A stretch of 64,000 nt of DNA from NCBI RefSeq assembly GCF_004193175.1, contig NZ_SAUH01000001.1, positions 3,040,501 to 3,104,500 of the forward strand. Direction: 5' to 3'. Within the stretch, counting starts at the first letter, position 1. Every line of letters starts with the position of its first letter. The notes under the pieces were generated by a model that made no database searches, had not been told where the DNA came from, and worked only from the letters and a program-made list of their open reading frames with translations. Of this stretch, positions 54,082 through 64,000 are shown one piece after another. The translations under genes and the position numbers were made by a program. Origin of the DNA: Streptomyces sp. RFCAC02. Its GTDB lineage: Bacteria; Actinomycetota; Actinomycetes; Streptomycetales; Streptomycetaceae.

Positions 54082-55000
54082 TCCGCCGGAGGAGCCCGGC
54101 GCCGCCTCCGGGGCCGGGCAGTCGCCGCCCCCGGAGGACACCGGGCCGGCCGGGGATCCAGCCGACGGGGAACCCACCGCCGGGCACGGTCCCGAGCCGG
54201 AGACCGATGGCGCACCGGGCACCGAGCCCGACACCGACGCGGACGACGATGCGGACGACGAGACCGCGGTGCCCGCCCCCGCGCCGGTGAGTGCGGCCCG
54301 GCGCCGGGCCGCCGCGGCCGTCGGCGTCTTCGGCGAACTGCTGATCACCGGCGGCGTCGTGCTCGCCCTCTTCGTCGTCTACTCCCTGTGGTGGACCAAC
54401 GTCGTCGCCAACCAGGAGGCGAAGCACGACAGCGACGCCGTCCGCGAGCACTGGGCGGCCGGGGCGGACGACGACGGCGAGGACGCCACCGTCCCGCCCG
54501 AGTACGACCCCGAGGACGGCATCGGCTTCCTGCACGTCCCGTCCATGAGCGACGACGACATCCTCGTCAAGGAGGGCATCGCCCTCGATGTGCTGAACGG
54601 CGGCGTCGCCGGCTACTACGACGAGCCCGTCGAGTCCGCGATGCCGTGGGACGAGGAGGGGAACTTCGCGCTCGCCGCCCACCGGGACGGCCACGGGGCG
54701 AAGTTCCACTCCATCGACCACATCGAGGAGGGCGACCCGATCGTCTTCGAGACGCAGAACACCTGGTACATCTACCGGGTGTTCGAGATCCTGCCGGAGA
54801 CCTCGAAGTACGACACCGGTGTGATCGCCCCCGTCCCGGAGGGCTCGGGCGCCACCGAGGCCGGCCGCTACATCACCCTGACGACCTGCACGCCCGTCTA
54901 CACGTCGCGGCACCGCTACATCGTCTGGGGCGAGCTGGAGCGCACGGAACCGGTCGACGAGGCCCGCACACCGCCCGCGGAACTGCGGGAGGCGGACTGA
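54065..55000 (+). CDS. srtE: Class E sortase (second copy)
   Basis: A 311-residue sortase. I chose the ATG at 54065 because GAAGGGA lies 6 nt upstream; an ATG at 54035 is possible. An acidic cytoplasmic region (about 1-75) leads to a helix (about 85-110, ELLITGGVVLALFVVYSLWW). The catalytic residues are His206 (LAAHRDGHG), Cys275 (TLTTCTPVY) and the Arg in SRHRYIVWG. It overlaps the first sortase by 17 nt and is similar throughout the catalytic domain, so the pair arose by duplication, as in S. coelicolor SrtE1/SrtE2. No LAXTG substrate gene is in the window. Confidence 0.92.
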   Translation: MPSPTDPPEEPGAASGAGQSPPPEDTGPAGDPADGEPTAGHGPEPETDGAPGTEPDTDADDDADDETAVPAPAPVSAARRRAAAAVGVFGELLITGGVVLALFVVYSLWWTNVVANQEAKHDSDAVREHWAAGADDDGEDATVPPEYDPEDGIGFLHVPSMSDDDILVKEGIALDVLNGGVAGYYDEPVESAMPWDEEGNFALAAHRDGHGAKFHSIDHIEEGDPIVFETQNTWYIYRVFEILPETSKYDTGVIAPVPEGSGATEAGRYITLTTCTPVYTSRHRYIVWGELERTEPVDEARTPPAELREAD

Positions 55001-55011
55001 TCCGGGAAGTG

Positions 55012-55084
55012 TGGAGCCTAGGAGAGTCGAACTCCTGACATCCGCCATGCAAAGACGGCGCTCTACCAACTGAGCTAAGGCCCC
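55012..55084 (-). tRNA. tRNA-Ala (anticodon TGC)
   Basis: A 73-nt cloverleaf. The acceptor stem GGGGCCT pairs with AGGCTCC (one G-U), the D arm is GCTCAGTTGGTAGAGC, the anticodon stem is CCGTC/GGCGG with loop TTTGCAT (anticodon TGC), and the T arm holds AGGAGTTCGACTCTCCT. CCA is not encoded. It ends 11 nt from the sortase stop on the opposite strand. tRNA-Ile and tRNA-Ala downstream of gyrA are an ancestral actinobacterial arrangement. Confidence 0.95.
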
Positions 55085-55243
55085 TCGACCACCACCGGAA
55101 CTCCCCGGCGGCGACCTCGCCCTAGGTTACCCAATCCGGACGCCCGATGCCGACCGGGTATCGCCCCGGGCAAGGGTCCCTCCGTAGGATGACGCGCAGC
55201 TTCGCTCACGTGAAGCGATCAGGGGAGAACAGGGGAGACACCG

Positions 55244-55804
55244 ATGGACGCAACACAGCAGGAGTCGACGGACAAGGCCAGAGAGCAGCAGACGACCTGG
55301 TACGGGGAGCCACTCGGTACCCTGTTCCGCCGTCTCATCGCCGATCTCGGCCTCAACCAGGCGCGCCTGGCGGTGGTTCTGGGGCTCTCGGCACCGATGT
55401 TGTCGCAGCTCATGAGCGGCCAGCGGGCGAAGATCGGCAATCCGGCCGTGGTCCAGCGCGTCCGCGCGCTCCAGGACCTGGCGGGCGAGGTGCGGGCGGG
55501 GCGCATCAGCGCGGCGGAGGCGACCGCCGCCATGGACGAGATCCGGCGTACCGCCGGCGGGAACGTCCTCAGCCCCAACTCGACGGCCACCCGCCCGGGT
55601 TCGGTGGGCGTTCCGGCGAACCCGTCGAAGCGCGTGGTCCGCGAGATCCAGGCGCTGCTGCGGTCGGTCGCGGACGCTTCGGAGATCCAGAGCGCCTCCC
55701 GGCTGCTCGCGGACACCCACCCGGAATTGGCCGAATTCCTCCGGGTCTACGGCATCGCCCGCACCCGTGAGGCCGTCGAGCACTACGAGCACCACCAGGG
55801 CTGA
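55244..55804 (+). CDS. HTH (XRE-like) DNA-binding protein
   Basis: A 186-residue protein. An N-terminal helix-turn-helix (about 20-70: FRRLIADLGLNQARLAVVLG, then SAPMLSQLMSGQRAKIGNP) is followed by a helical region with RAGRISAAEATAAMDEIRR and a C-terminal helical domain ending AVEHYEHHQG. The fold of the first domain is like phage-type XRE repressors. The ATG follows GGGGAGACACC. I know of no function; homologues sit near gyrA in Streptomyces. A TAGGAT element at about 55184-55189 is a candidate -10. Confidence 0.8.
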   Translation: MDATQQESTDKAREQQTTWYGEPLGTLFRRLIADLGLNQARLAVVLGLSAPMLSQLMSGQRAKIGNPAVVQRVRALQDLAGEVRAGRISAAEATAAMDEIRRTAGGNVLSPNSTATRPGSVGVPANPSKRVVREIQALLRSVADASEIQSASRLLADTHPELAEFLRVYGIARTREAVEHYEHHQG

Positions 55805-55812
55805 CAGGCCGC

Positions 55813-55840
55813 CGGTGCACGACAAGGGGGTCGTGCACCG
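55813..55840 (+). terminator. Hairpin terminator after HTH gene
   Basis: CGGTGCACGAC (55813-55823) pairs with GTCGTGCACCG (55830-55840) over a 6-nt loop, 9 nt after the stop codon. Confidence 0.65.
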
Positions 55841-55901
55841 CGGACGTCAGCCGCCCGCACCCGCCTCTTTCGCACCCGCACACGCGCACACGGGTACGAC
55901 G

Positions 55902-55949
55902 ACGCCTCCCGCCCCGGGCCGCACAGCGGCGACGGGAAACGGGAGGCGT
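55902..55949 (-). terminator. Hairpin downstream of DLW-39 gene
   Basis: ACGCCTCCCG (55902-55911) and CGGGAGGCGT (55940-55949) form a 10-bp stem. It lies 56 nt beyond the DLW-39 stop on the minus strand, with a long loop of 28 nt. Confidence 0.4.
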
Positions 55950-56004
55950 GTCTGTGTCTTCGGGAAATCGCCTCCGCCTCGACGGGCGGAACGCGCCGGA
56001 CGGC

Positions 56005-56142
56005 TCAGGCCCCGGCGGACCCGGACGGCACGGAGTCCGTCGCCTCGGTCCACAGGTCCTGCTCGGCCTTGTCCGCCTGGATCTGGCGGTACACGAGCAG
56101 ACCGGCCACGGCGGCCAGGGCGACCAGGAGCAGCTTCTTCAC
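56005..56142 (-). CDS. DLW-39 family microprotein
   Basis: A 45-residue protein starting at a GTG (VKKLLLVALAAVAGLLVYRQ) with GGACGAGGTAG upstream. It has one hydrophobic helix (about 3-18) and then IQADKAEQDLW, the Asp-Leu-Trp (29-31) that gives the family its name. It matches the small DLW-39 proteins encoded between gyrA and ppiA in actinobacteria. An in-frame upstream extension would run into the tRNA-Ile terminator region and is rejected. Function unknown; a membrane or signal-anchored peptide is likely. Confidence 0.8.
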   Translation of the reverse strand: MKKLLLVALAAVAGLLVYRQIQADKAEQDLWTEATDSVPSGSAGA

Positions 56143-56221
56143 CGCGCTACCTCGTCCTTCTTCAAACGTGATCGGATCATCTGGGGCCCGATGATACCCA
56201 ATCGTGTCCTGCCACAAAGGG

Positions 56222-56262
56222 TCTGGCCCGGTGGAGGGAGATCCTCCCTCCACCGGGCCAGA
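56222..56262 (-). terminator. Perfect 19-bp hairpin after tRNA-Ile
   Basis: The stem 56222-56240 (TCTGGCCCGGTGGAGGGAG) pairs without mismatch with 56244-56262, leaving a 3-nt loop. It starts 9 nt beyond the tRNA-Ile 3' end and separates the tRNA from the DLW-39 gene. Confidence 0.7.
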
Positions 56263-56270
56263 ACACGCGG

Positions 56271-56344
56271 TGGGGCTAACAGGACTTGAACCTGTGGCCT
56301 CATCCTTATCAGGGATGCGCTCTAACCATCTGAGCTATAGCCCC
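56271..56344 (-). tRNA. tRNA-Ile (anticodon GAT)
   Basis: A 74-nt cloverleaf. The acceptor stem GGGGCTA pairs with TAGCCCC, the D arm is GCTCAGATGGTTAGAGC, the anticodon loop CTGATAA has anticodon GAT, and the T arm holds ACAGGTTCAAGTCCTGT. After the discriminator A the genome reads CCG, so CCA is added post-transcriptionally. Confidence 0.96.
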
Positions 56345-56403
56345 GCGCGGATGAAGAAAGGCTAGCGCATGCCCGCCTCCGCGCCAAAATCGCACCGGTC
56401 CGG

Positions 56404-56437
56404 ACGCCGCCCGGGCCGGGAGCCGGCCGGGCGGCGT
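56404..56437 (-). terminator. Hairpin terminator after gyrA-DUF3566 transcript
   Basis: ACGCCGCCCGG (56404-56414) pairs with CCGGGCGGCGT (56427-56437). It lies 4 nt past the DUF3566 stop on the minus strand and is the expected end of the gyrB-gyrA-DUF3566 operon. Confidence 0.65.
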
Positions 56438-56440
56438 GCG

Positions 56441-57154
56441 TCATTCGTCCTCGGCGAGCGTCACCTCGACACCGCCGACGAAGCCCGCGGACAGGTTGTA
56501 GATGAACGCCCCGAGCGTCGCGAGCGCGGTGGCCAGCACCACGTCGATCACGGCGATCACACCGGTGAACAGCAGCACGCGCGACAGGGACAGGAACGCC
56601 ACCAGGTCGAAGCCGCTGGAGGTGTCCGTCTCGGTGGCCTCGCTGATGGTGTCGCCGATGGTCGTGAAGACGCCCATCGCGTCCATCACCATCCACAGCA
56701 CCGCCACGGCGATGATCGTGCAGATGCCGAGGGCGATCGACAGCAGGAAGCTGACCTTCATCACCGACCAGGGGTCGGCCTTGGCGACCCGCAGGCGGGC
56801 CTTGCGCGTCCTCGGCACCGTACGGGCGCCCGTACGGGCCACCCGCTGGCCGCGGTCGCCCTGCTGGTGGCCCACGGTGGGGCCGCTGCCCGCGGGCGCC
56901 TGGTAGGCGCGCGGCGGGTGGTAGTTGTGCTGGTCCTGGCCGGTTCCCTGGCCCTGCCCATAGGGGTCCGCGGGTCTGGCGCTGGTCATCGTGGTCCCCC
57001 CACGGTCGGCTTTACGGGATCTGCCCCGGGAACGGGTGCCCCCGGAGCCCTCGCCACGGGCGCCGACGCCCGGCGGTGCGGCCGGTGGCGGGGGGTACGG
57101 CGGTGCGCCGTCGCTTCCCGTGCCGCCTGCCGAGGCGCCCGTGGCTTCACTCAC
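56441..57154 (-). CDS. DUF3566 membrane protein
   Basis: A 237-residue protein encoded 3 nt after gyrA, as in Mycobacterium (Rv0007-type). The first 120 residues are Gly/Pro/Arg-rich and disordered, followed by RKARLRVAKADPWSVMKVSF, the conserved start of DUF3566. Two helices (about 145-165 and 196-222) flank an extracytoplasmic loop, and the C-terminus is acidic (VEVTLAEDE). Function is not established. Co-transcription with gyrA is likely given the 3-nt gap. Confidence 0.88.
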   Translation of the reverse strand: MSEATGASAGGTGSDGAPPYPPPPAAPPGVGARGEGSGGTRSRGRSRKADRGGTTMTSARPADPYGQGQGTGQDQHNYHPPRAYQAPAGSGPTVGHQQGDRGQRVARTGARTVPRTRKARLRVAKADPWSVMKVSFLLSIALGICTIIAVAVLWMVMDAMGVFTTIGDTISEATETDTSSGFDLVAFLSLSRVLLFTGVIAVIDVVLATALATLGAFIYNLSAGFVGGVEVTLAEDE

Positions 57155-57157
57155 GCG

Positions 57158-59767
57158 TCACTCCTCATGCTCCGCGCCCGGGGCGTCGGTGCCCTCGGGC
57201 TGCCCGGGTACCGCCGCGCCGGCCTCGGTGCCGGCGTCGGCGTCCTCCGCCTCGACCTCCTCGGCCTCGCGGCCGGCCTCGGCGTTGCGGGCGATGCCGA
57301 CGACGGCGTCCCGCTTCCCCAGGTTGATCAGTTGGACGCCCATGGTGTCACGGCCCGTTTCCCTGACCTCGTTGACCCGCGTGCGGATCACCCCACCGCC
57401 GAGCGTGATGGCGAGGATCTCGTCGGTCGCCTCCACCACGAGCGCGCCGACCAGCGAGCCACGGTCCTCGACGATCTTGGCCGCCTTGATGCCGAGCCCG
57501 CCACGGCCCTGCACCCGGTACTCGTCGACCGGCGTGCGCTTCGCATACCCGCCGTCCGTGGCGGTGAACACGAACGTTCCGGCACGCACCACGTTCATCG
57601 AGAGCAGCTCGTCGCCCTCGCGGAAGCTCATGCCCTTCACACCGGACGTGGCCCGGCCCATGGGACGCAGCGTGTCGTCCGTCGCCGTGAACCTGATCGA
57701 CTGTGCCTTCTTGCTGATCAGGAGCAGATCGTCCTCGGGCGAGACCAGCTCGGCCCCGATCAGTTCGTCGTCCCGGCCGTCGGCCATCTCGCGGAGGTTG
57801 ATGGCGATGACGCCGCCCGAGCGGGGCGAGTCGTAGTCCTTGAGGGGCGTCTTCTTCACGAGACCCGACTTCGTGGCGAGCACCAGGTACGGCGCGGCCT
57901 CGTAGTCGCGCACGGCGAGGATCTCGGCGATGCGCTCGTCCGGCTGGAACGCCAGCAGGTTGGCCACGTGCTGGCCGCGCGCGTCGCGCCCGGCGTCCGG
58001 CAGCTCGTACGCCTTGGCCCGGTAGACGCGCCCCTTGTTGGTGAAGAACAGCAGCCAGTGGTGCGTCGTCGAGACGAAGAAGTGGTCGACGATGTCGTCC
58101 TCGCGCAGCTTGGTGCCGCGCACGCCCTTCCCGCCGCGCTTCTGCGCCCGGTAGTCGTCCGTCCTGGTGCGCTTGACGTAGCCGCCACGGGTGATCGTGA
58201 CGACGATGTCCTCCTCGGCGATCAGGTCCTCGATGGACATGTCGCCCTCGAACGGGATCAGCGCGGTGCGCCGGTCCTCACCGAACCGCTCGACGATGGA
58301 CGCCAGCTCCTCGGAGATGATCTCCCGCTGCCGCTCGGGCGAGGCGAGGATCGCGTTGTACTCGCGGATCCGCTGCTCCAGCTCGTCGTGCTCGGAGATG
58401 ATCTTCTGCCGCTCCAGCGCGGCCAGGCGGCGGAGCTGCATCTCCAGGATGGCGTTCGCCTGGATTTCGTCGATCGACAGCAGCCCCATCAGGCCCTGGC
58501 GCGCCACGTCCACCGTCTGGCTGCCGCGGATGAGGGCGATGACCTCGTCGATGGCATCGAGGGCCGCGAGCAGGCCGCGCAGGATGTGGGCGCGTTCCTC
58601 GGCCTTCCGCAGGCGGTAGCGGGTGCGGCGGACGATGACGTCGATCTGGTGCGTCACCCAGTTGCGGATGAACGCGTCGAGCGACAGGGTGCGCGGCACG
58701 CCGTCCACGAGGGCCAGCATGTTCGCGCCGAAGTTGGTCTGGAGGTCGGTGTGCTTGTAGAGGTTGTTCAGCACGACCTTGGCGACCGCGTCGCGCCGCA
58801 GCACGATGACGAGGCGCTGGCCCGTACGGGACGACGTCTCGTCGCGGACGTCGGCGATGCCGCTGACCCGGCCGTCCTTGACCAGCTCGGCGATCTTCTG
58901 CGCGAGGTTGTCCGGGTTGACCTGGTAGGGCAGCTCGGTGACGACGAGGCACTGGCGGCCCTGGATCTCCTCGACCTCCACGACCGCGCGCATCGTGATC
59001 GAGCCGCGCCCGGTGCGGTACGCCTCCTCGATGCCGGTGCGTCCGACGATCAGCGCGCCGGTGGGGAAGTCGGGGCCCTTGATGCGCTCGACCAGGGCGT
59101 CGAGCAGCTCCTCGGCGGACGCGTCGGGGTGCTCCAGGTACCACTGGGCGCCGGACGCCACCTCGCGCAGGTTGTGCGGCGGGATGTTGGTCGCCATCCC
59201 GACCGCGATGCCGGCCGAACCGTTGATCAGGAGGTTCGGGAAGCGGGCGGGCAGGACGGTCGGTTCCTTGTTGCGGCCGTCGTAGTTGTCCTGGAAGTCG
59301 ACGGTCTCCTCGTCGATCTCCCGGAGCATCTCCATCGCCAGCGGCGCCATGCGGCACTCGGTGTACCGCATGGCGGCGGCCGGGTCGTTGCCGGGCGAGC
59401 CGAAGTTGCCGTTGGAGTCGACCAGCGGCATGCGCATGGCCCAGGGCTGGGCGAGCCGGACGAGCGCGTCGTAGATCGACGTGTCGCCGTGCGGGTGGTA
59501 CGTGCCCATCACGTCGCCGACGACACGGGCGCACTTGTAGTAGCCGCGCTCGGGGCGGTACCCGCCGTCGTACATGGCGTACAGCACGCGCCGGTGCACC
59601 GGCTTCAGGCCGTCGCGCACGTCGGGCAGCGCGCGGGAGACGATGACGCTCATGGCGTAGTCGAGGTACGAGCGCTGCATCTCGGTCTCGAGCGTCACCG
59701 GCTCGATGCGCAGGGCGCCCTCGTCCCCCGACGCGGGGGTGTCGGTGGGAGGCATGTCCTCGGCCAT
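57158..59767 (-). CDS. gyrA: DNA gyrase subunit A
   Basis: An 869-residue gyrase A subunit. The ATG follows AAAGGA. The breakage-reunion domain contains catalytic Tyr135 ([11 protein letters not shown]). The quinolone-determining region reads GDTSIYD (94-100), so the positions equivalent to mycobacterial Ala90, Ser91 and Asp94 are Thr96, Ser97 and Asp100. The C-terminal beta-pinwheel has the GyrA-box [10 protein letters not shown] needed for negative supercoiling. The acidic tail (about 830-869) is long, as in other Streptomyces. It lies 48 nt after gyrB. Confidence 0.97.
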   Translation of the reverse strand: MAEDMPPTDTPASGDEGALRIEPVTLETEMQRSYLDYAMSVIVSRALPDVRDGLKPVHRRVLYAMYDGGYRPERGYYKCARVVGDVMGTYHPHGDTSIYDALVRLAQPWAMRMPLVDSNGNFGSPGNDPAAAMRYTECRMAPLAMEMLREIDEETVDFQDNYDGRNKEPTVLPARFPNLLINGSAGIAVGMATNIPPHNLREVASGAQWYLEHPDASAEELLDALVERIKGPDFPTGALIVGRTGIEEAYRTGRGSITMRAVVEVEEIQGRQCLVVTELPYQVNPDNLAQKIAELVKDGRVSGIADVRDETSSRTGQRLVIVLRRDAVAKVVLNNLYKHTDLQTNFGANMLALVDGVPRTLSLDAFIRNWVTHQIDVIVRRTRYRLRKAEERAHILRGLLAALDAIDEVIALIRGSQTVDVARQGLMGLLSIDEIQANAILEMQLRRLAALERQKIISEHDELEQRIREYNAILASPERQREIISEELASIVERFGEDRRTALIPFEGDMSIEDLIAEEDIVVTITRGGYVKRTRTDDYRAQKRGGKGVRGTKLREDDIVDHFFVSTTHHWLLFFTNKGRVYRAKAYELPDAGRDARGQHVANLLAFQPDERIAEILAVRDYEAAPYLVLATKSGLVKKTPLKDYDSPRSGGVIAINLREMADGRDDELIGAELVSPEDDLLLISKKAQSIRFTATDDTLRPMGRATSGVKGMSFREGDELLSMNVVRAGTFVFTATDGGYAKRTPVDEYRVQGRGGLGIKAAKIVEDRGSLVGALVVEATDEILAITLGGGVIRTRVNEVRETGRDTMGVQLINLGKRDAVVGIARNAEAGREAEEVEAEDADAGTEAGAAVPGQPEGTDAPGAEHEE

Positions 59768-59815
59768 CGTGTGTGTCCGGTTCCTTTCGGGCTGCTGTGG
59801 GACGGGCGGGCGGCG

Positions 59816-61930
<2,115 letters not shown>

Positions 61931-61937
61931 TTACTCC

Positions 61938-61943
61938 AGTCTA
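61938..61943 (-). promoter_or_regulatory. Candidate -10 of gyrB promoter
   Basis: TAGACT on the minus strand, about 92 nt upstream of the gyrB GTG, in a locally AT-enriched stretch. No good -35 hexamer is seen 16-18 nt further up. Streptomyces gyrB promoters respond to supercoiling; nothing here proves that. Confidence 0.35.
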
Positions 61944-62132
61944 CCGGTAGCGCAAACCATAGTGGCTGTTTCCCGGCCTCTCAGTCCGCATGTGCCGCCC
62001 TCAACCGCCCTCCGGTGACTCCCCATATTCGGGGCCGGTCCCGAATCCGCTCACGGCCGTACTCAGCGCTTCGACCTGTCAACGTCCCGCGAACGTGACC
62101 GGCATCACTTCCGCACCCCTGATCGACCTCCG

Positions 62133-62699
62133 TCACCCGTAGGTGTCACCGGGGCCGCGGCTGCCCGGAGCACGCAGTCTGCCGGGGCCGCGCCCCGGTC
62201 CCGAAGGCCCCAGGACCCTGATCAGCCGGACCGTCCCCGGCCCGAGGTCGGCGTTCAGGCGGCGCAGGAGTTCCGGGGCGAGGAGCCGCAGCTGCGTCGC
62301 CCAGGCCGTGGAGTCGCAGCGGACGGTGAGAACGCGCGCCTCCTCGTCGTACCCCTCGGGCGCGCAGTGCTGCGCCACCTCGGGACCCACCAGGTCCGGC
62401 CAGCGGCCCACCACACCGCCCACGGCCAGCGGCATCTCCCAGCCCCGCTCCACGGTCAGCCGCTCGATGGCCGCGCCCAGCGGGAGCGGATCGCGCCCGC
62501 CGGCGCGTGCGCCGGAGCGCAGGCCGCCGCCACGCCGCGCCTGCCGGCGCTGCTGGGTCATGGCACCCCGGGCGCGCGCCTGCTCACGGGCGGCGCGCAG
62601 CGCCACGCGCGCCAGGTCGACGCCGGACAGCCGGGGCTCGCCGGGCTCCGCCCCGCCTCCCGCACCCGCACCGGCGCCGTCACCCGTGGTCTCAGACAC
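62133..62699 (-). CDS. DUF721 (DciA-like) protein
   Basis: A 188-residue protein with GTG start. The first 70 residues are Gly/Ala/Arg-rich, then the DUF721 domain (about 75-165: [37 protein letters not shown] and [19 protein letters not shown]). The domain is related to DciA, the ancestral bacterial helicase loader/operator; in actinobacteria the gene always lies between recF and gyrB. A replication-initiation role beside oriC is therefore likely. It overlaps the recF stop by 8 nt. Confidence 0.88.
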   Translation of the reverse strand: MSETTGDGAGAGAGGGAEPGEPRLSGVDLARVALRAAREQARARGAMTQQRRQARRGGGLRSGARAGGRDPLPLGAAIERLTVERGWEMPLAVGGVVGRWPDLVGPEVAQHCAPEGYDEEARVLTVRCDSTAWATQLRLLAPELLRRLNADLGPGTVRLIRVLGPSGPGRGPGRLRAPGSRGPGDTYG

Positions 62700-63822
62700 G
62701 GTCCACCCGCCCCTCCGCGACCGCGTACCGGCTCCCGGTGAGCCCGGCCGGCACGTCCTCCGGCACCGCGGCCGTCACCAGGACCTGCTCGCCGGGCGCG
62801 ACCAGCTCGGCCAGCCGCTCCCGCCGCCTGCCGTCCAGCTCGGCGAACACGTCGTCCAGCACGAGCACCGGCTCGGGCCCCTCCTCCCGCAGCAGCCCGA
62901 AGGCCGCGAGCCGCAGCGCCAGCGCGAACGACCAGGACTCGCCATGGCTCGCGTATCCCTTGGCCGGGAGGTCGCCGAGCCGCAGTACGAGGTCGTCCCG
63001 GTGCGGGCCGGCCAGGGTGACACCGCGCTCGATCTCCTGCGCGCGTGCCTCGCCGAGCGCGCCGAGCAGCGCGGCGTACAGCTCATCCCGGGACGCCCCC
63101 TCCTCGACCGCCTCCCCGGCGGAGGAACGGTACGCCAGCCCGGCAGGCCCGCCGCCGGGCGCCAGTTCCTCGTACGCCTTGTCGGTGAGGGGCCGCAGGG
63201 CGGCGACGAGCGCGAGCCGCTGGGCGAGCAGCTCGGCGCCGGACCGGGCGAGGTGCTGGTCCCAGATGTCGAGGGTCGTCAGATCGGCGCCGCGGCCGCC
63301 GTGGCGGCGGGCCATCGCCGCCGACTTCAGCAGGGTGTTGCGCTGCTTGAGGACCCGGTCGTAGTCGGCCCGGACGCCCGCGAGGCGCGGCGCGCGGGCT
63401 GTCACCAGCTCGTCGAGGAACCGCCTGCGCTCCCCCGGGTCCCCCTTCACCAGGTGCAGGTCCTCCGGGGCGAACAGCACGGTGCGGACCACGCCCAGCA
63501 CATCGCGGGGACGCACCTGCGCGGACCGGTTGAGCCGTGCGCGGTTGGCCCGGCCGGGATTGATCTCCAGCTCGACCAGCTGCTGCCTGCCGCCCTCCGT
63601 GACCGAGGCCCTGACGACGGCGCGCTCCGCGCCCATCCGGACCAGCGGCGCGTCCGAGGCCACCCGGTGGCTGCCGAGCGTCGCGAGATAGCCGACGGCC
63701 TCCACCAGGTTCGTCTTGCCCTGGCCGTTGGGGCCGATGAACGACGAAACCCCCGGGCCGAGTTCCACCTCGGCCCGGGGATAGGACCTGAAGTCCGCCA
63801 GCGACAGGTGCGTCACATGCAC
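62692..63822 (-). CDS. recF: DNA repair/replication protein RecF
   Basis: A 376-residue SMC-like ATPase. The GTG start gives [20 protein letters not shown]; a second GTG two codons on is possible. Walker A is GPNGQGKT (30-37), the signature is near [18 protein letters not shown], and Walker B is [12 protein letters not shown]. RecF loads RecA at gaps through RecOR. It is 7 nt after gnd and overlaps the DUF721 gene, giving the classic dnaN-gnd-recF-DUF721-gyrB order of Streptomyces. Confidence 0.96.
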   Translation of the reverse strand: MHVTHLSLADFRSYPRAEVELGPGVSSFIGPNGQGKTNLVEAVGYLATLGSHRVASDAPLVRMGAERAVVRASVTEGGRQQLVELEINPGRANRARLNRSAQVRPRDVLGVVRTVLFAPEDLHLVKGDPGERRRFLDELVTARAPRLAGVRADYDRVLKQRNTLLKSAAMARRHGGRGADLTTLDIWDQHLARSGAELLAQRLALVAALRPLTDKAYEELAPGGGPAGLAYRSSAGEAVEEGASRDELYAALLGALGEARAQEIERGVTLAGPHRDDLVLRLGDLPAKGYASHGESWSFALALRLAAFGLLREEGPEPVLVLDDVFAELDGRRRERLAELVAPGEQVLVTAAVPEDVPAGLTGSRYAVAEGRVDRV

Positions 63823-63829
63823 GGCGGGA

Positions 63830-64000
63830 CTACTTCGAGCTCTCCACCGCGTGCCCGCCGAACTGGTTGCGCAGCGCGGCGATCATCTTCATCTGCGGCG
63901 AGTCGTCCTGCCGCGAGGAGAACCGCGCGAACAGGGACGCGGTGATGGTGGGCAGGGGCACCGCGTTGTCGATGGCGGCCTCGACGGTCCAGCGGCCCTC
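63830..64000 (-). CDS. gnd: 6-phosphogluconate dehydrogenase, C-terminal part
   Basis: The last 56 codons only; the gene continues beyond the window. The visible protein begins [20 protein letters not shown], then [12 protein letters not shown] and ends [16 protein letters not shown] and [10 protein letters not shown] are conserved C-terminal motifs of the decarboxylating 6PGDH family (GndA/YqeC type). Its place between dnaN and recF is characteristic of Streptomyces. Confidence 0.92.
   Translation of the reverse strand, partial: EGRWTVEAAIDNAVPLPTITASLFARFSSRQDDSPQMKMIAALRNQFGGHAVESSK

Noticed and set aside
55203-55217. CGCTCACGTGAAGCG palindrome before the HTH gene, parS-like
   Set aside because: It matches the parS core only at the central CACGTGAA (about 10 of 14). 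It might be an operator of the HTH protein but nothing shows it.

Overview
The window is a very GC-rich actinobacterial chromosome segment lying just beside the replication origin. At the right end it runs gnd (3' end only), recF, a DUF721 gene, gyrB, gyrA and a DUF3566 gene on the minus strand, so dnaN, oriC and dnaA should lie shortly beyond base 64000. Class E sortases, a DLW-39 microprotein, a DUF5324 gene, crgA, a PASTA-kinase operon, a CopC-CopD/Sco/PCuAC/DyP copper set, a Rex-type operator at cydABCD and leaderless promoters together point to Streptomyces or a close relative. I see no transposase, integrase, CRISPR array or prophage.

Layout. 1-1.2 kb: 3' part of a beta-propeller-like secreted protein. 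1.2-1.6 kb: RsbW-like ATPase (minus). 1.9-8.0 kb: copper-handling genes (membrane protein, YcnI/DUF1775, Sco, PCuAC, CopC-CopD, Tat-exported DyP peroxidase). 8.0-11.5 kb: pheA, a DnaA-box-rich gap, serS and a HAD phosphatase. 11.7-19.4 kb: PLP enzyme, a double ABC exporter operon (minus), an F420-type oxidoreductase, a second HAD phosphatase and a PPP-type phosphatase. 19.6-30.6 kb: LacI regulator, hisC, cydA-cydB-cydCD, a GAF histidine kinase and an SDR. 30.6-39.9 kb: an eight-gene minus-strand exopolysaccharide (Wzx/Wzy-type) operon. 40.1 kb: tRNA-Leu. 40.5-48.5 kb: fhaA-fhaB-pstP-rodA-pbpA-pknB, the cell-wall growth and signalling operon. 48.6-55.0 kb: DUF5324, ppiA, rhomboid, crgA, DUF881, a 51-residue membrane protein, pabA/trpG and two class E sortases. 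55.0-57.2 kb: tRNA-Ala, an HTH gene, DLW-39, tRNA-Ile, DUF3566. 57.2-64 kb: gyrA, gyrB, DUF721, recF, gnd.

Non-coding signals are unusually rich. Three intergenic regions carry DnaA boxes far from oriC: six sites between pheA and serS, a 38-bp palindrome of two boxes after the first HAD gene, and three sites between the rhomboid and crgA. A 15/16 match to the ParB centromere site parS is written into the linker codons of cydCD. A Rex-like operator overlaps the predicted cydA transcription start. Several genes (pheA, serS, hisC, the histidine kinase, the SDR, the oxidoreductase) carry a TANNNT element 6-7 nt before their start codon, the signature of leaderless mRNAs.

Two gene-order anomalies stand out. 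The ppiA-crgA-pabA-sortase block is inverted, in order and in strand, relative to the arrangement I recall for Mycobacterium and S. coelicolor. The serS/pheA and cyd genes, which I recall on the other side of oriC in those genomes, here lie on the gyrB side. The best candidate for an undescribed system is the exopolysaccharide operon at 30.6-39.9 kb. It has a complete assembly-line gene set, near-continuous 4-nt overlaps, a MurJ-family flippase in the Wzx position, a deacetylase, and a secreted beta-sandwich protein as first gene.
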